Source of the DNA: Candidatus Zambryskibacteria bacterium RIFCSPLOWO2_01_FULL_35_19 | Lineage (GTDB): Bacteria > Patescibacteriota > Minisyncoccia > Phycocordibacterales > WO2-35-19 | DNA: 34,253 nt | Assembly (NCBI GenBank): GCA_001825335.1 | Contig: MHWA01000006.1 | Span: 4,368-38,620 of the forward strand | Direction: 5' to 3' | Shown here: positions 13,267-21,507 of the stretch, in pieces | How the letters are laid out: each line of letters begins with the position of its first letter | How positions within the stretch are numbered: the first letter of the stretch is position 1 | Made by a program: the position numbers and the translations under genes | Notes under the pieces: model-generated | What the model saw: the letters and a program-made list of their open reading frames with translations, nothing else | Told to the model about the DNA's origin: nothing | Databases searched by the model: none

Positions 13267-15081
13267 TTACTTATCACAATATTTTTGCATTACTTTGTAA
13301 TTTGATATCAAAGCAAAAGCAAATCTGGGGTATTTTTTTAATATAATTGAGGCATTACTCTTTTTTATAACATTATCTAATCCAGCGTCTACTATACCTA
13401 ACTCTTCTTTTTTTTCATTATGAAAATTTATTGCTTCAATTAAATCACTCAAAACCACACCACTAAATTTATTTATATTGATACCAAAACCAGTTTTACC
13501 TCTGTAAATTAATTCTTTGGGCAAATACCTTTCCATCGCTTTCTTCATTATTTTTTTATTAGTAAAATCTTTTGATAGTCTCAATTTTGGATGAATTTTA
13601 GATAAACTTTTAAACAACTGATTATCGAGGAAAGGTACTCTACTTTCTATACCATAAGCCATTGAAGACATATCACCTTTATACATCAAGCTAAAGGGTA
13701 AATACATAAACAAGTCAAAAAACAAATTCGGTTGGATTGTCTTTTTATAAGGATGATTATTATAAAATGTTTTCAAAAAATCTAGAGTCTCTTTTTGTTT
13801 TATCCCAATATCTATTTGCCTCGAACTATACAAATACAAACTCCCCAAACTTTCAAAAGAAGAGGTTATCTTTCTTAATCTTCCAACTATTGGAGCTAAA
13901 ACTGATAATGATATTTTAGAGAGCCATGATAAATCTGGGAAAAAAATTTTGAAATGCATCTCTTTTAAATTAGCAAATTCTTTATGTCTCAAATACCCGC
14001 CAAAAAGTTCATCGCCCCCTTCTCCGGATAAAACAACTTTCATCTTATTTTTTATAACAGCATAAACTAAAGAAGTCGGGATAAAAGAAACGTCTGAAGT
14101 CGGCTGGTCTATAATATCCCAAACTTTTTTATATTGATTTTCAAACTCTTCTTTTTTTATAACTACCCTCTCAAAAGGTAATTCCAAATGTTTTGCTACT
14201 TTTTCAGCATAATCATTGTCTAAACTTCCTTCTATAGAAACATTAAAACAAGTTGGGTTTTTACCTATTTTCTTAGAGACAGCAGCGATAAAAGAAGAGT
14301 CGTTACCACCCGAAAGAAGCACTCCAACAGGTACATCTGAAACAAAGTGTTTTTGTATTGCTTCTTCCATTCCTTTTTGTATCAATTCAATAGTTTTATT
14401 TTCGTCTTCTATAATATTTTCTTCTTTTGGTAAATCTACAAATTTTTGAGTAAATGAGTTTTTAGTAATATCAAAAGTAATCACCTCTCCTGGCAAAACT
14501 TTTTTTATCTCTTTAAAAGAAGTCAACTCTGCTGGGAAATATCCTAAATTATAAAAAAGAAAATAGTTTGAAGTGTTGGGAGAAAGTTTTGGCAAATAAG
14601 GTACCATCGCCTTTATTTCCGAAGAAAAGACTATTTTATCCCCTACTTTTGAATAAAAAAGAGGTTTTATACCAAATTTATCCCTGGAAAGAGTCAATAT
14701 TTTTTTGTCTGCATTATATATTGCTAAAGCCCACATACCTCTAAGTTTTGAAAAAAATAAATCCTCATACTTTTCAAAACCTTTAAGTATTACTTCTGTA
14801 TCACTTTCGCTATTAAAACTTATACCTTCTGATTCTAAATCTTTTTTTAATTCTTTATAATTATAAATCTCACCATTAAAGGTAATACTCAAATTTTTAG
14901 TATCATTAAACATAGGCTGATGTCCACCACTTGAGAGGTCAATTATAGAAAGTCTAGTCTGACAAAGCAATATTTCATTATTTTTCCACTCTCCTTTATC
15001 ATCTGGACCACGATGTAAAAGCCCAGCAAAAGCTTCTTTTGAATTCACATTTTTTATTGTTGTCCCAAATATCCCACACAT
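13267..15081 (-). CDS. asnB: Glutamine-hydrolysing asparagine synthase (AsnB-type)
   Basis: A 604-residue two-domain amidotransferase. The N-terminal class II glutaminase starts MCGIFG with the catalytic Cys2, followed by LLHRGPDD (~21-28), LSIIDLSSGGHQPM and FNGEIYN. The C-terminal synthetase has the PP-loop LSGGNDSS (256-263), GDELFGGYLRHK and SRVPFLDNQLF. The PP-loop carries Asn where SGGLDSS or SGGVDSS is usual. In polysaccharide loci such enzymes often amidate sugar carboxylates (the WbpS/VioC-like group) rather than make free asparagine. Its place between glycosyltransferases favours that reading. The following methyltransferase gene is one base upstream on the same strand. Confidence 0.93.
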   Translation of the reverse strand: MCGIFGTTIKNVNSKEAFAGLLHRGPDDKGEWKNNEILLCQTRLSIIDLSSGGHQPMFNDTKNLSITFNGEIYNYKELKKDLESEGISFNSESDTEVILKGFEKYEDLFFSKLRGMWALAIYNADKKILTLSRDKFGIKPLFYSKVGDKIVFSSEIKAMVPYLPKLSPNTSNYFLFYNLGYFPAELTSFKEIKKVLPGEVITFDITKNSFTQKFVDLPKEENIIEDENKTIELIQKGMEEAIQKHFVSDVPVGVLLSGGNDSSFIAAVSKKIGKNPTCFNVSIEGSLDNDYAEKVAKHLELPFERVVIKKEEFENQYKKVWDIIDQPTSDVSFIPTSLVYAVIKNKMKVVLSGEGGDELFGGYLRHKEFANLKEMHFKIFFPDLSWLSKISLSVLAPIVGRLRKITSSFESLGSLYLYSSRQIDIGIKQKETLDFLKTFYNNHPYKKTIQPNLFFDLFMYLPFSLMYKGDMSSMAYGIESRVPFLDNQLFKSLSKIHPKLRLSKDFTNKKIMKKAMERYLPKELIYRGKTGFGININKFSGVVLSDLIEAINFHNEKKEELGIVDAGLDNVIKKSNASIILKKYPRFAFALISNYKVMQKYCDK

Positions 15082-15082
15082 T

Positions 15083-15904
15083 TTATTTTTTTTGACCGAT
15101 AAAAAGAAGGTAGGGGCTAGTGTTGTTATTTTTCATCATATTATCTCTAAATACTAATCTCAACACAAAATCAAAAGGCCTCTGGATTAAAAGTAACAAT
15201 CGATACAAATAATATTTCCATTTTTTGTTTGTGTTAAAAAGTCCGAAACTAAAAACTCCTACATAATCACCATACAACTTCTCTACTTTATTCTCAGAAA
15301 ATAGATCAATAAATTTTTCTTTGTTCATTATAGAAGTATTGTGAAGCAAAAAAGAATCTATGTTTAATATTTTAGACAAAGTTTTGTTTATACCCGAAAG
15401 ATTTGGAATAGATATAATTATATATCCCCCACTTTTTATTAAGTTCAAATGGTTATTAACAACATCTTTAACATTATCAAAATGCTCAATGAATCCTCTA
15501 GAAAAGACAATATCATATTTTTCTTTATTATTTGCCTGAAATTCATTATCAAAAAAATCAGCTTTTATTATATTTTCAGGATTTAATTTTTCTTTTAAGA
15601 AATTTTTTCTAGTAGTTTCAACTCCTTTTTCTGAATATTCCACCCCATAAGACTCAAACCCAAATTGTCTATTAAAATTGATCAAATATTTACCAGGAGC
15701 ACAACCAATTTCAATTATTTTTAAATTACTATTTTCAGGTAAATACTTAGGTAGTAGTACTTCCCACATCAAAAAATTACTATAATCTCTGGTATGTTTC
15801 TTAAGCCAATTTCTAAAAGACAAAAAATAGGAGTGTTTTTTATTGCGATTTCCCATATCTTTATAAATAGAATCCCAGTATTCTTTTTTAGCTAATTTTT
15901 TCAT
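15083..15904 (-). CDS. Class I SAM-dependent methyltransferase
   Basis: 273 residues. A basic N-terminus KKLAKKEYWDSIYKD is followed by motif I IIEIGCAPGKYLINF (~66-80), SYGVEYSEKGV (motif II), IVFSRGFIEHFDNVKDVVNNHLNLIKSGGYIIIS and a hydrophobic C-terminal third. It probably methylates a sugar or lipid-linked intermediate. The start overlaps the upstream GT4 stop by four bases (ATGA), and asnB follows after one base, so GT4, methyltransferase and asnB form one operon. Confidence 0.87.
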   Translation of the reverse strand: MKKLAKKEYWDSIYKDMGNRNKKHSYFLSFRNWLKKHTRDYSNFLMWEVLLPKYLPENSNLKIIEIGCAPGKYLINFNRQFGFESYGVEYSEKGVETTRKNFLKEKLNPENIIKADFFDNEFQANNKEKYDIVFSRGFIEHFDNVKDVVNNHLNLIKSGGYIIISIPNLSGINKTLSKILNIDSFLLHNTSIMNKEKFIDLFSENKVEKLYGDYVGVFSFGLFNTNKKWKYYLYRLLLLIQRPFDFVLRLVFRDNMMKNNNTSPYLLFIGQKK

Positions 15905-16989
15905 CCTAATATTGATTGTAATTTTTCTATATGTTTTTTATTAGAAAACATATTTTGAGCTCTTTTCCTCGCATTTTGACCAAAAATAGTAAATTTATTC
16001 TTATTTTCTAACATATATACAATAGCGTCTGCCAATTTATCACTACTACCTATAGAAACTAGTTTACCAGATAAACCATCTCCTATTATACTCTTAGCCC
16101 CACTAACTTTAGTAGAAACACAGGCAAGTCCATGAGCCATAGCTTCAAGTAACACATTGGGACAACCTTCCCAAAGAGAACTCAAGACAAAAAGATCTGA
16201 ATCAATATAATATTTAGACAATTCTTCAGAAGAAACAGGCTCTATAATAGAGACTTTATCTACTAAATTTAACTCAGAGATCTTTTGGATAATATTTTCT
16301 TTCTCTACTCCACTACCTACAATAGTAGCTTTAAAAGAGTTTGGATATTTTTTATTCACCATAAATAAGGCTTCTACTAAAAGCTTATGGCCTTTTTGAG
16401 GAGTTAAGCTACCCACACTTAATATTTTTATAGGTATTTCTATATTTCCAGCATATATTTTATGAACTTCTGGAACATTTACTCCATTTACCAAAACTTC
16501 TATTTTCTTTTTATAAAAAGGTTGATATTTGTATAGTGATTCTTTCACCTCTTCTGAAACACAAACAATTTTTTCTACAAAAATATTTAAAACAATATCC
16601 AAAAATTTAAACTTTAAGGGTTTTTGATTTGCTACATTTGCTTCTCTTATAAAAACCTTTATTTTAAAATTAAAAATTTTTAAAAACCTAGAGAAAATAT
16701 TTGCCTCATTTAAAGTTGAATAAACAACATAAATATTTTTATTTTTTATAAAATTAGACAATCTCTTTAAAGCCCCAAAGTCATAAATTTTATTTGCTCT
16801 ACAAAAAAATATATTTTCCTTTTTTATTTTCAAATTAGAAATTAGTTTTTGGTCTTTATCTTCTCCAAACAATATAGCAAAAAAAACTTCATTTCCTTTT
16901 TCCATTAAGATATTTGCATCTTTTATAAAAACCTTTTCTGCTCCACCTATTCCAAGGTCATTTATCAAAAATAATATTTTTTTATTCAT
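15901..16989 (-). CDS. Glycosyltransferase family 4
   Basis: A 362-residue GT-B enzyme. MNKKILFLINDLGIGGAEK is the classic N-terminal glycine loop. VLVNGVNVPEV, ILSVGSLTPQKGHKLLVEAL and SSLWEGCPNVLLEAMAHGLACVST follow, the last giving a complete EX7E motif (~277-285). First gene of the three-gene - strand operon ending with asnB. Confidence 0.92.
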   Translation of the reverse strand: MNKKILFLINDLGIGGAEKVFIKDANILMEKGNEVFFAILFGEDKDQKLISNLKIKKENIFFCRANKIYDFGALKRLSNFIKNKNIYVVYSTLNEANIFSRFLKIFNFKIKVFIREANVANQKPLKFKFLDIVLNIFVEKIVCVSEEVKESLYKYQPFYKKKIEVLVNGVNVPEVHKIYAGNIEIPIKILSVGSLTPQKGHKLLVEALFMVNKKYPNSFKATIVGSGVEKENIIQKISELNLVDKVSIIEPVSSEELSKYYIDSDLFVLSSLWEGCPNVLLEAMAHGLACVSTKVSGAKSIIGDGLSGKLVSIGSSDKLADAIVYMLENKNKFTIFGQNARKRAQNMFSNKKHIEKLQSILG

Positions 16990-17045
16990 AGTATATGGGA
17001 ATATAGAGGAATATTTTCCATTTTATGATACTATACCATAATATT

Positions 17046-17726
17046 ATGGAAAAATTATCAATAATAATACCAGCTTATAATGAAGAAAAAACTCTAGCTG
17101 AAATAGTAAAAAAAGTTAAAGAGGTAGATTTATCACCATTAAAGAAAGAGATCATTATTGTTGATAATAATTCTACAGATAATACTCTAAAAATCGCCAA
17201 ATCTATACCGGAAGTAAGGGTTTTTGTTGAAAAAGAAAAAGGCAAAGGAGCAGCAGTTAAAAGGGGCCTTAACGTAGCCACTGGAGATTTTATGTTAATT
17301 CAAGATGCTGATTTAGAATACAATCCCAGAGACATTCCAAAATTATTAAAAAAAGTCACTTCAGAAAAGACAGCAGTCTATGGATCACGCAATCTAGGGC
17401 CGGAAAGAAAAGGAGGTTTACTAGCAAGACTAGGAGTATGGTTTTTAACTAAAGAATTTAATTTATTATTTAATACAGATATTACGGACTTGTGGACATG
17501 TTATAAACTATTTCCTAAAGAAGCCATTATCCATTTTCCAAATGGTGGTTTTGAATCAGAAATATCCTTTTCATCTTTACTTATAAAAAACGGTTTTGAT
17601 ATATCCGAAGTACCAATTTCTTACAACAGTCCTCGCACAAAAAAAGAAGGTAAAAAAATAAGATACCGCCATGGTATTCAAAGTATTTTTCTATTACTTA
17701 AAGAGAAATTTAAAAAGGTAAATTGA
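17046..17726 (+). CDS. Glycosyltransferase family 2 (DPM1/DPG synthase-like)
   Basis: Begins MEKLSIIIPAYNEEKTLAEIV, with VDNNSTDNT for nucleotide binding, GKGAAVKRGL, and the metal-binding QDADLEYNP. LWTCYKLFPKE and NGGFESEISFS follow, as in the polyprenyl-phosphate glycosyltransferase group. It probably makes the polyprenyl-phosphate sugar used by the GT-C membrane enzymes here. An in-frame ATG at 17025 exists, but TATACC (17032-17037) sits between it and 17046. The protein alignment also starts naturally at 17046, so I take 17046 with a short or absent leader. Its 3' end overlaps the converging membrane gene by 17 bases. Confidence 0.87.
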   Translation: MEKLSIIIPAYNEEKTLAEIVKKVKEVDLSPLKKEIIIVDNNSTDNTLKIAKSIPEVRVFVEKEKGKGAAVKRGLNVATGDFMLIQDADLEYNPRDIPKLLKKVTSEKTAVYGSRNLGPERKGGLLARLGVWFLTKEFNLLFNTDITDLWTCYKLFPKEAIIHFPNGGFESEISFSSLLIKNGFDISEVPISYNSPRTKKEGKKIRYRHGIQSIFLLLKEKFKKVN

Positions 17727-18840
17727 CAAAATCTAATATATAAGCGTCCATCAAGTAGCTTAAGACTGCATATATAATAAGGATTGGAGTAACAACCAAA
17801 AAAGGCCTTTTTATTTTTTTAATAAACAAACTACTAATAATAATTACTACTGGCATAGTGATAAACAAAACCCTTGTCACTACCGGCCAAAGCAAAACAG
17901 AAAAAGAAGATAATATTATAAGAGCTATAAACAAAATATCTTTATCTATATTTCTATTTAAAAACATTTCTTTTAAACGTTTAAGTAGTATATAAAATCC
18001 TCCTAGAAACAAAAACCATCCTATATTAAAAATTGACCCAAATGATTTTATAAACTCTACAGGTCTATTTTGATAGGTGTAAGTATTTTGATTATGTAAA
18101 AACCAATCAAGATAAGTATACTGGTCAAATTTAATAAAAGTATAAATGTTCATTAAAAGAAAAGGAGTAAAAGCAAGTAAGCATGTAACCACAACCTTCC
18201 AAAATATCTTTGACCAGTCTTTCCAATTCCTGAAAAGAATTAATCCAAAAATAATAACATAAGCAACAAAAGCATATTCTTTATACAACCCTCCTATTCC
18301 CACAACAGCAGATGAAATATAAAGCCATTTGTTACCTTCATCACCTTCACTTTCTAAATAACGATAAGAAAAATAAAGAGAGGCTATATAAAAAGCCCAA
18401 CCCCCTATATCCATCATATAAGCCATACCAAAAGCTACCGAAGCATAGTTTGTAGCTAAAAATAGCGTTCCTAAAAAAGCCACCTGATTATTTTTCACTA
18501 TTCTCTTAAGAAGAGCATGGAAAAATAACCCCATAGTGACATACATTATGCTATTTAAAATAAGCCAAGAAATAGCAATATCATTAGTAAAAAAATTAAA
18601 AAGCATTATTAATTTCAATCCTAAATAAGTACTCAAAATCATCATTGGAATAAAATCTATAAACTGCACGCCAGTTTTTAATACCTCTATGCTATTAACA
18701 TAAAGCAAACTATCCCCTTCTATTTTATGATTAAGGACGTAAGCGGAGAAAAATGCTAAAAATACAAGCACAAAAAACAAAACAACCCTATGTCTATCTC
18801 TTCCAAAAGAAGATATTGATTTATGTAAATATTCTATCAT
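17710..18840 (-). CDS. Polytopic membrane protein, possible GT-C glycosyltransferase
   Basis: A 376-residue protein with about nine to ten hydrophobic helices. After the first helix a loop reads NHKIEGDSLLYVNSIEVL, with an acidic residue in the position used by GT-C catalysts. GGLYKEYAFVAYV occurs mid-protein. I do not recognise a specific family, and sequence alone would also allow an unrelated membrane protein. It is the last gene of a three-gene - strand operon (start overlaps the upstream methyltransferase stop by four bases), next to a PMT-like protein, which supports a glycan role. Confidence 0.6.
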   Translation of the reverse strand: MIEYLHKSISSFGRDRHRVVLFFVLVFLAFFSAYVLNHKIEGDSLLYVNSIEVLKTGVQFIDFIPMMILSTYLGLKLIMLFNFFTNDIAISWLILNSIMYVTMGLFFHALLKRIVKNNQVAFLGTLFLATNYASVAFGMAYMMDIGGWAFYIASLYFSYRYLESEGDEGNKWLYISSAVVGIGGLYKEYAFVAYVIIFGLILFRNWKDWSKIFWKVVVTCLLAFTPFLLMNIYTFIKFDQYTYLDWFLHNQNTYTYQNRPVEFIKSFGSIFNIGWFLFLGGFYILLKRLKEMFLNRNIDKDILFIALIILSSFSVLLWPVVTRVLFITMPVVIIISSLFIKKIKRPFLVVTPILIIYAVLSYLMDAYILDFVNLPF

Positions 18841-19736
18841 TTCTTTTTACCTAAAATATAAAGATGAGCTGAAACTGCTTCTGCTCCAGGCATTTTCATA
18901 AATAAATAATCTAAGTACTTTAATGGTCCTAAAACTAACATAAAAATATGAGCCACAAATGGAGCTGCTTTTTTTGAACCAAAAGCAAAAATGATACCCA
19001 ACCAATAAGCCAAGAACATAAGAAAAGCACTCCACGGTCCAGAACGAATACCAGATTCTATAATATCAAGTTCTGGAAACATATGTTTGAGTCCTGAAAT
19101 TGTCCAACGATTAAAATCATCAGGTGATGCATGGTAAGGATGCACAAAAGGGGCGCTAACATAGATATAGCCACCAGGTTTTACTACCCGCACCATTTCA
19201 CGAGCAACTTTATCTGCATCGGGCACATGTTCAAAAACAGATTCAGACACTGCGGCATCAATTGAATTATCACGGAAAGGTAATATTTCTGCGTCAGCTA
19301 CAATATCTACTTCAGAAAATGGGAAAATATCTACATTTATAAATTCTCTACCAAGTCTCTCTGGTCCAGAACCAATATCAATAGTGATACCATCTTTTTT
19401 TATCCGACCTAAGACCATTCGTGGACCATTTACAAGCATCATCACCGGACAAACAATATGCCATACAAGATAATAAAGTTTTGGAAATTGTTTAAGAAAT
19501 GACTTCAACCAATTAATACCGGATTCATGTTCAGTAGTGTTTTTTTTGAGAACTTTTTTTTCAATCAAAAGTGGTCTGTTTGAACTGTCTATATCAAATA
19601 GACCGTGCATTTTACATAAATAATTTTTATCTGTTTTTTGAAGGTCAGCTTTACAAAAGGGACAACAAATAAGAGAAGAGTGATCACCCGTAATATAAAC
19701 CTTTGTTTTCCTCAATTTTAAAAGCTTATCTTTCAT
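18837..19736 (-). CDS. Methyltransferase with N-terminal Trm112-like zinc domain
   Basis: 299 residues. The N-terminus has a small zinc-ribbon-like unit (LICCPFCKADL, then NYLCKMHGLFDI and PLL, ~22-55), as in many sugar/lipid methyltransferases. The SAM domain follows: ITIDIGSGPERLGREFINVDI (motif I), VDIVADAEILPFRDNSIDAAVSE, FEHVPDADKVAREMVRVVKPGGYIYVS and HPYHASPDDFNRWT. The C-terminus has hydrophobic stretches. It overlaps its neighbours by 4 and 11 bases in a tight operon. Confidence 0.88.
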   Translation of the reverse strand: MKDKLLKLRKTKVYITGDHSSLICCPFCKADLQKTDKNYLCKMHGLFDIDSSNRPLLIEKKVLKKNTTEHESGINWLKSFLKQFPKLYYLVWHIVCPVMMLVNGPRMVLGRIKKDGITIDIGSGPERLGREFINVDIFPFSEVDIVADAEILPFRDNSIDAAVSESVFEHVPDADKVAREMVRVVKPGGYIYVSAPFVHPYHASPDDFNRWTISGLKHMFPELDIIESGIRSGPWSAFLMFLAYWLGIIFAFGSKKAAPFVAHIFMLVLGPLKYLDYLFMKMPGAEAVSAHLYILGKKK

Positions 19737-21435
19737 TTGTTATATCTGGAGCGTTGCTACAATCATATATATTGGCGGAAATTTTTCCAGATGTTTCTTC
19801 ATAGATAGACTGACAAGAATTTAAATATTTAGCATAAACACTTTCTGGATCAATCTTAGGAATATTAACAACTAAATAATGCTCTTTATATTTATTAAGA
19901 CCCTCAATTTTTTCATTAATATCAAACTTAGGGTCAATATAAAGTCGTTTTCTATACTTACCTAGATTCACAATTTCTCCACCACCGTTATCATTATAAA
20001 CAATCACTTTTTTAATATCTGGATTTTGTTCAATAAACTCCACGGCATTACTAATGAGAGAAGAAGTATTGCCATTTATCTTGCCAAATAGATATTCTTC
20101 AGCAAAAACTACATTATATAGAAGTCCAAAAATAAAAACCCCAATCAAAATATTTTTCCTTAATTCTATTTTTTTCAAAGCAATAATAACAAACATTAAA
20201 CAAACAATCCAAACCAAAGCTATAAATCCTAAAGAAATATAAAACGGTGTAGGGCCAGATCCTCCCATAAAAGGAAAAAGTGTACTCCATCCTAGATAAA
20301 ATACTCTTCTTATCCATTCTGTTTTTGGATAAAGAGGCAGAGCAAGATGATTTAAAAACTGAAATATAAAAATCAAAACAGCAATAATAATGAACGGCAT
20401 CCATTCTCCACTTTTTATTTTCTCTTCTTTATCTATTATTTTACTAAATATAGCGCCAGATATAATAGCAAGTGGGATAACCAAAAACTGCAGGTATCTA
20501 TCCAAAGCTCCGATAGAGAAATCAAAAAGTAATAGATAAAAAACAAGTCCTACAAAAATAAGTAGAGAAAACAATCTGGTTTTTTTAAAAATTTCTTTAT
20601 CAATAAATACTAACGGTGCCAAAAGAAGTGGAGAAGAATATAGTAATGCTTTTATAAACTGAATAGTCGTTTGAAACCATCCTCTACCACTAAAGCTAAC
20701 AAAATGTTCCCAATATTTGAGAGAAGATTCTAATCTGAAAGAAGGAAAAATAAATCTTGAAACAAACAATATCAATATCAATAAGACAGCAATTCCTGTT
20801 ATCCATCCTAAAAATCTAAATACTCGTTTTTTATCTGATAATATTTTTTTTTCTATAACAAAATCTAAAACAAAAGCACCTATAAAAACAACAAAACTAA
20901 CTTTTATTAAAAATCCTAAAATTCCAGCTAAAACAAAAACAATCAACCATTTGGTAGTTTGAAAATTAGAAATTTTAAATTGGAAATTTGTTTTTCTTAA
21001 TTTCATATATGAAATTGCCATAATTAAGAAAAACATTGGCATAATAGCCCCATCAGTATCTACCATTAAGGAAGCTAGAACAGAATAAAAAGAAATACTG
21101 AAAAACAATGTAATCCATAAAGCAACTTTGCGACCAAAAAGAATCATTGCTAAATAGAAAAGTAAAAACAAATTCACAAAAGAGAACACAAGTGGTACTA
21201 ATCTCAAATTATCATTACCTAAAATATTATTAGCACTTCTATAAATAAACTCACCGACAGGTGGATGAGGTATTCGTCCCACTTCTGAACTTATATTAGT
21301 ATTTACTATATAAGCCCATTTATACTCATCTTGATGATATGAATTATGAACCGCCGGTAAACGTAAAGCCACAAAGATAATAGCTATAAATATGAACCAA
21401 ACAAAATCTTTTTTACGAAAAAATTCTAAATTCAT
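19726..21435 (-). CDS. Polytopic GT-C glycosyltransferase (PMT/ArnT-like)
   Basis: A 569-residue protein with about twelve helices and a soluble C-terminal ~100 residues. After helix 1 the loop reads LPAVHNSYHQDEYKWAYIV, where the DE pair matches the catalytic acidic site of PMT_2 enzymes, followed by IPHPPVGEFIYR. It probably transfers a sugar from a polyprenyl-phosphate donor at the outer face. Residues ~148-162 (TNFQFKISNFQTT) are encoded by an AT-rich repeat also found at 30878-30910 in another gene, so this loop looks inserted. First gene of the 21435-17710 operon. Confidence 0.8.
   Translation of the reverse strand: MNLEFFRKKDFVWFIFIAIIFVALRLPAVHNSYHQDEYKWAYIVNTNISSEVGRIPHPPVGEFIYRSANNILGNDNLRLVPLVFSFVNLFLLFYLAMILFGRKVALWITLFFSISFYSVLASLMVDTDGAIMPMFFLIMAISYMKLRKTNFQFKISNFQTTKWLIVFVLAGILGFLIKVSFVVFIGAFVLDFVIEKKILSDKKRVFRFLGWITGIAVLLILILFVSRFIFPSFRLESSLKYWEHFVSFSGRGWFQTTIQFIKALLYSSPLLLAPLVFIDKEIFKKTRLFSLLIFVGLVFYLLLFDFSIGALDRYLQFLVIPLAIISGAIFSKIIDKEEKIKSGEWMPFIIIAVLIFIFQFLNHLALPLYPKTEWIRRVFYLGWSTLFPFMGGSGPTPFYISLGFIALVWIVCLMFVIIALKKIELRKNILIGVFIFGLLYNVVFAEEYLFGKINGNTSSLISNAVEFIEQNPDIKKVIVYNDNGGGEIVNLGKYRKRLYIDPKFDINEKIEGLNKYKEHYLVVNIPKIDPESVYAKYLNSCQSIYEETSGKISANIYDCSNAPDITNER
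20957..20990. repeat. AT-rich dispersed repeat, copy 1 (in the 19726 gene)
   Basis: About 31 bases beginning TTGAAAATTAGAAATTTTAA. They align with 30878-30910 over nearly their whole length with few mismatches. They are translated in one frame here and a different frame there. Confidence 0.5.
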
Positions 21436-21472
21436 AAGAAGATACTACCACAAAAATTTATTTAATGAATAA

Positions 21473-21501
21473 TTGACATAATTAAAGTATCATTGTAACA
21501 T
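21473..21501 (+). promoter_or_regulatory. Promoter of the oxidase-aminotransferase fusion
   Basis: Perfect TTGACA (21473-21478), 17-bp spacer, TAACAT (21496-21501). The predicted start is at or next to the ATG at 21508, giving a leaderless mRNA. Confidence 0.55.
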
Positions 21502-21507
21502 GGCTTC

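Noticed and set aside
17025..17045. ATG at 17025 as start of the GT2 gene
   Set aside because: A -10-like TATACC lies between it and ATG 17046, and the family's N-terminus begins at 17046.
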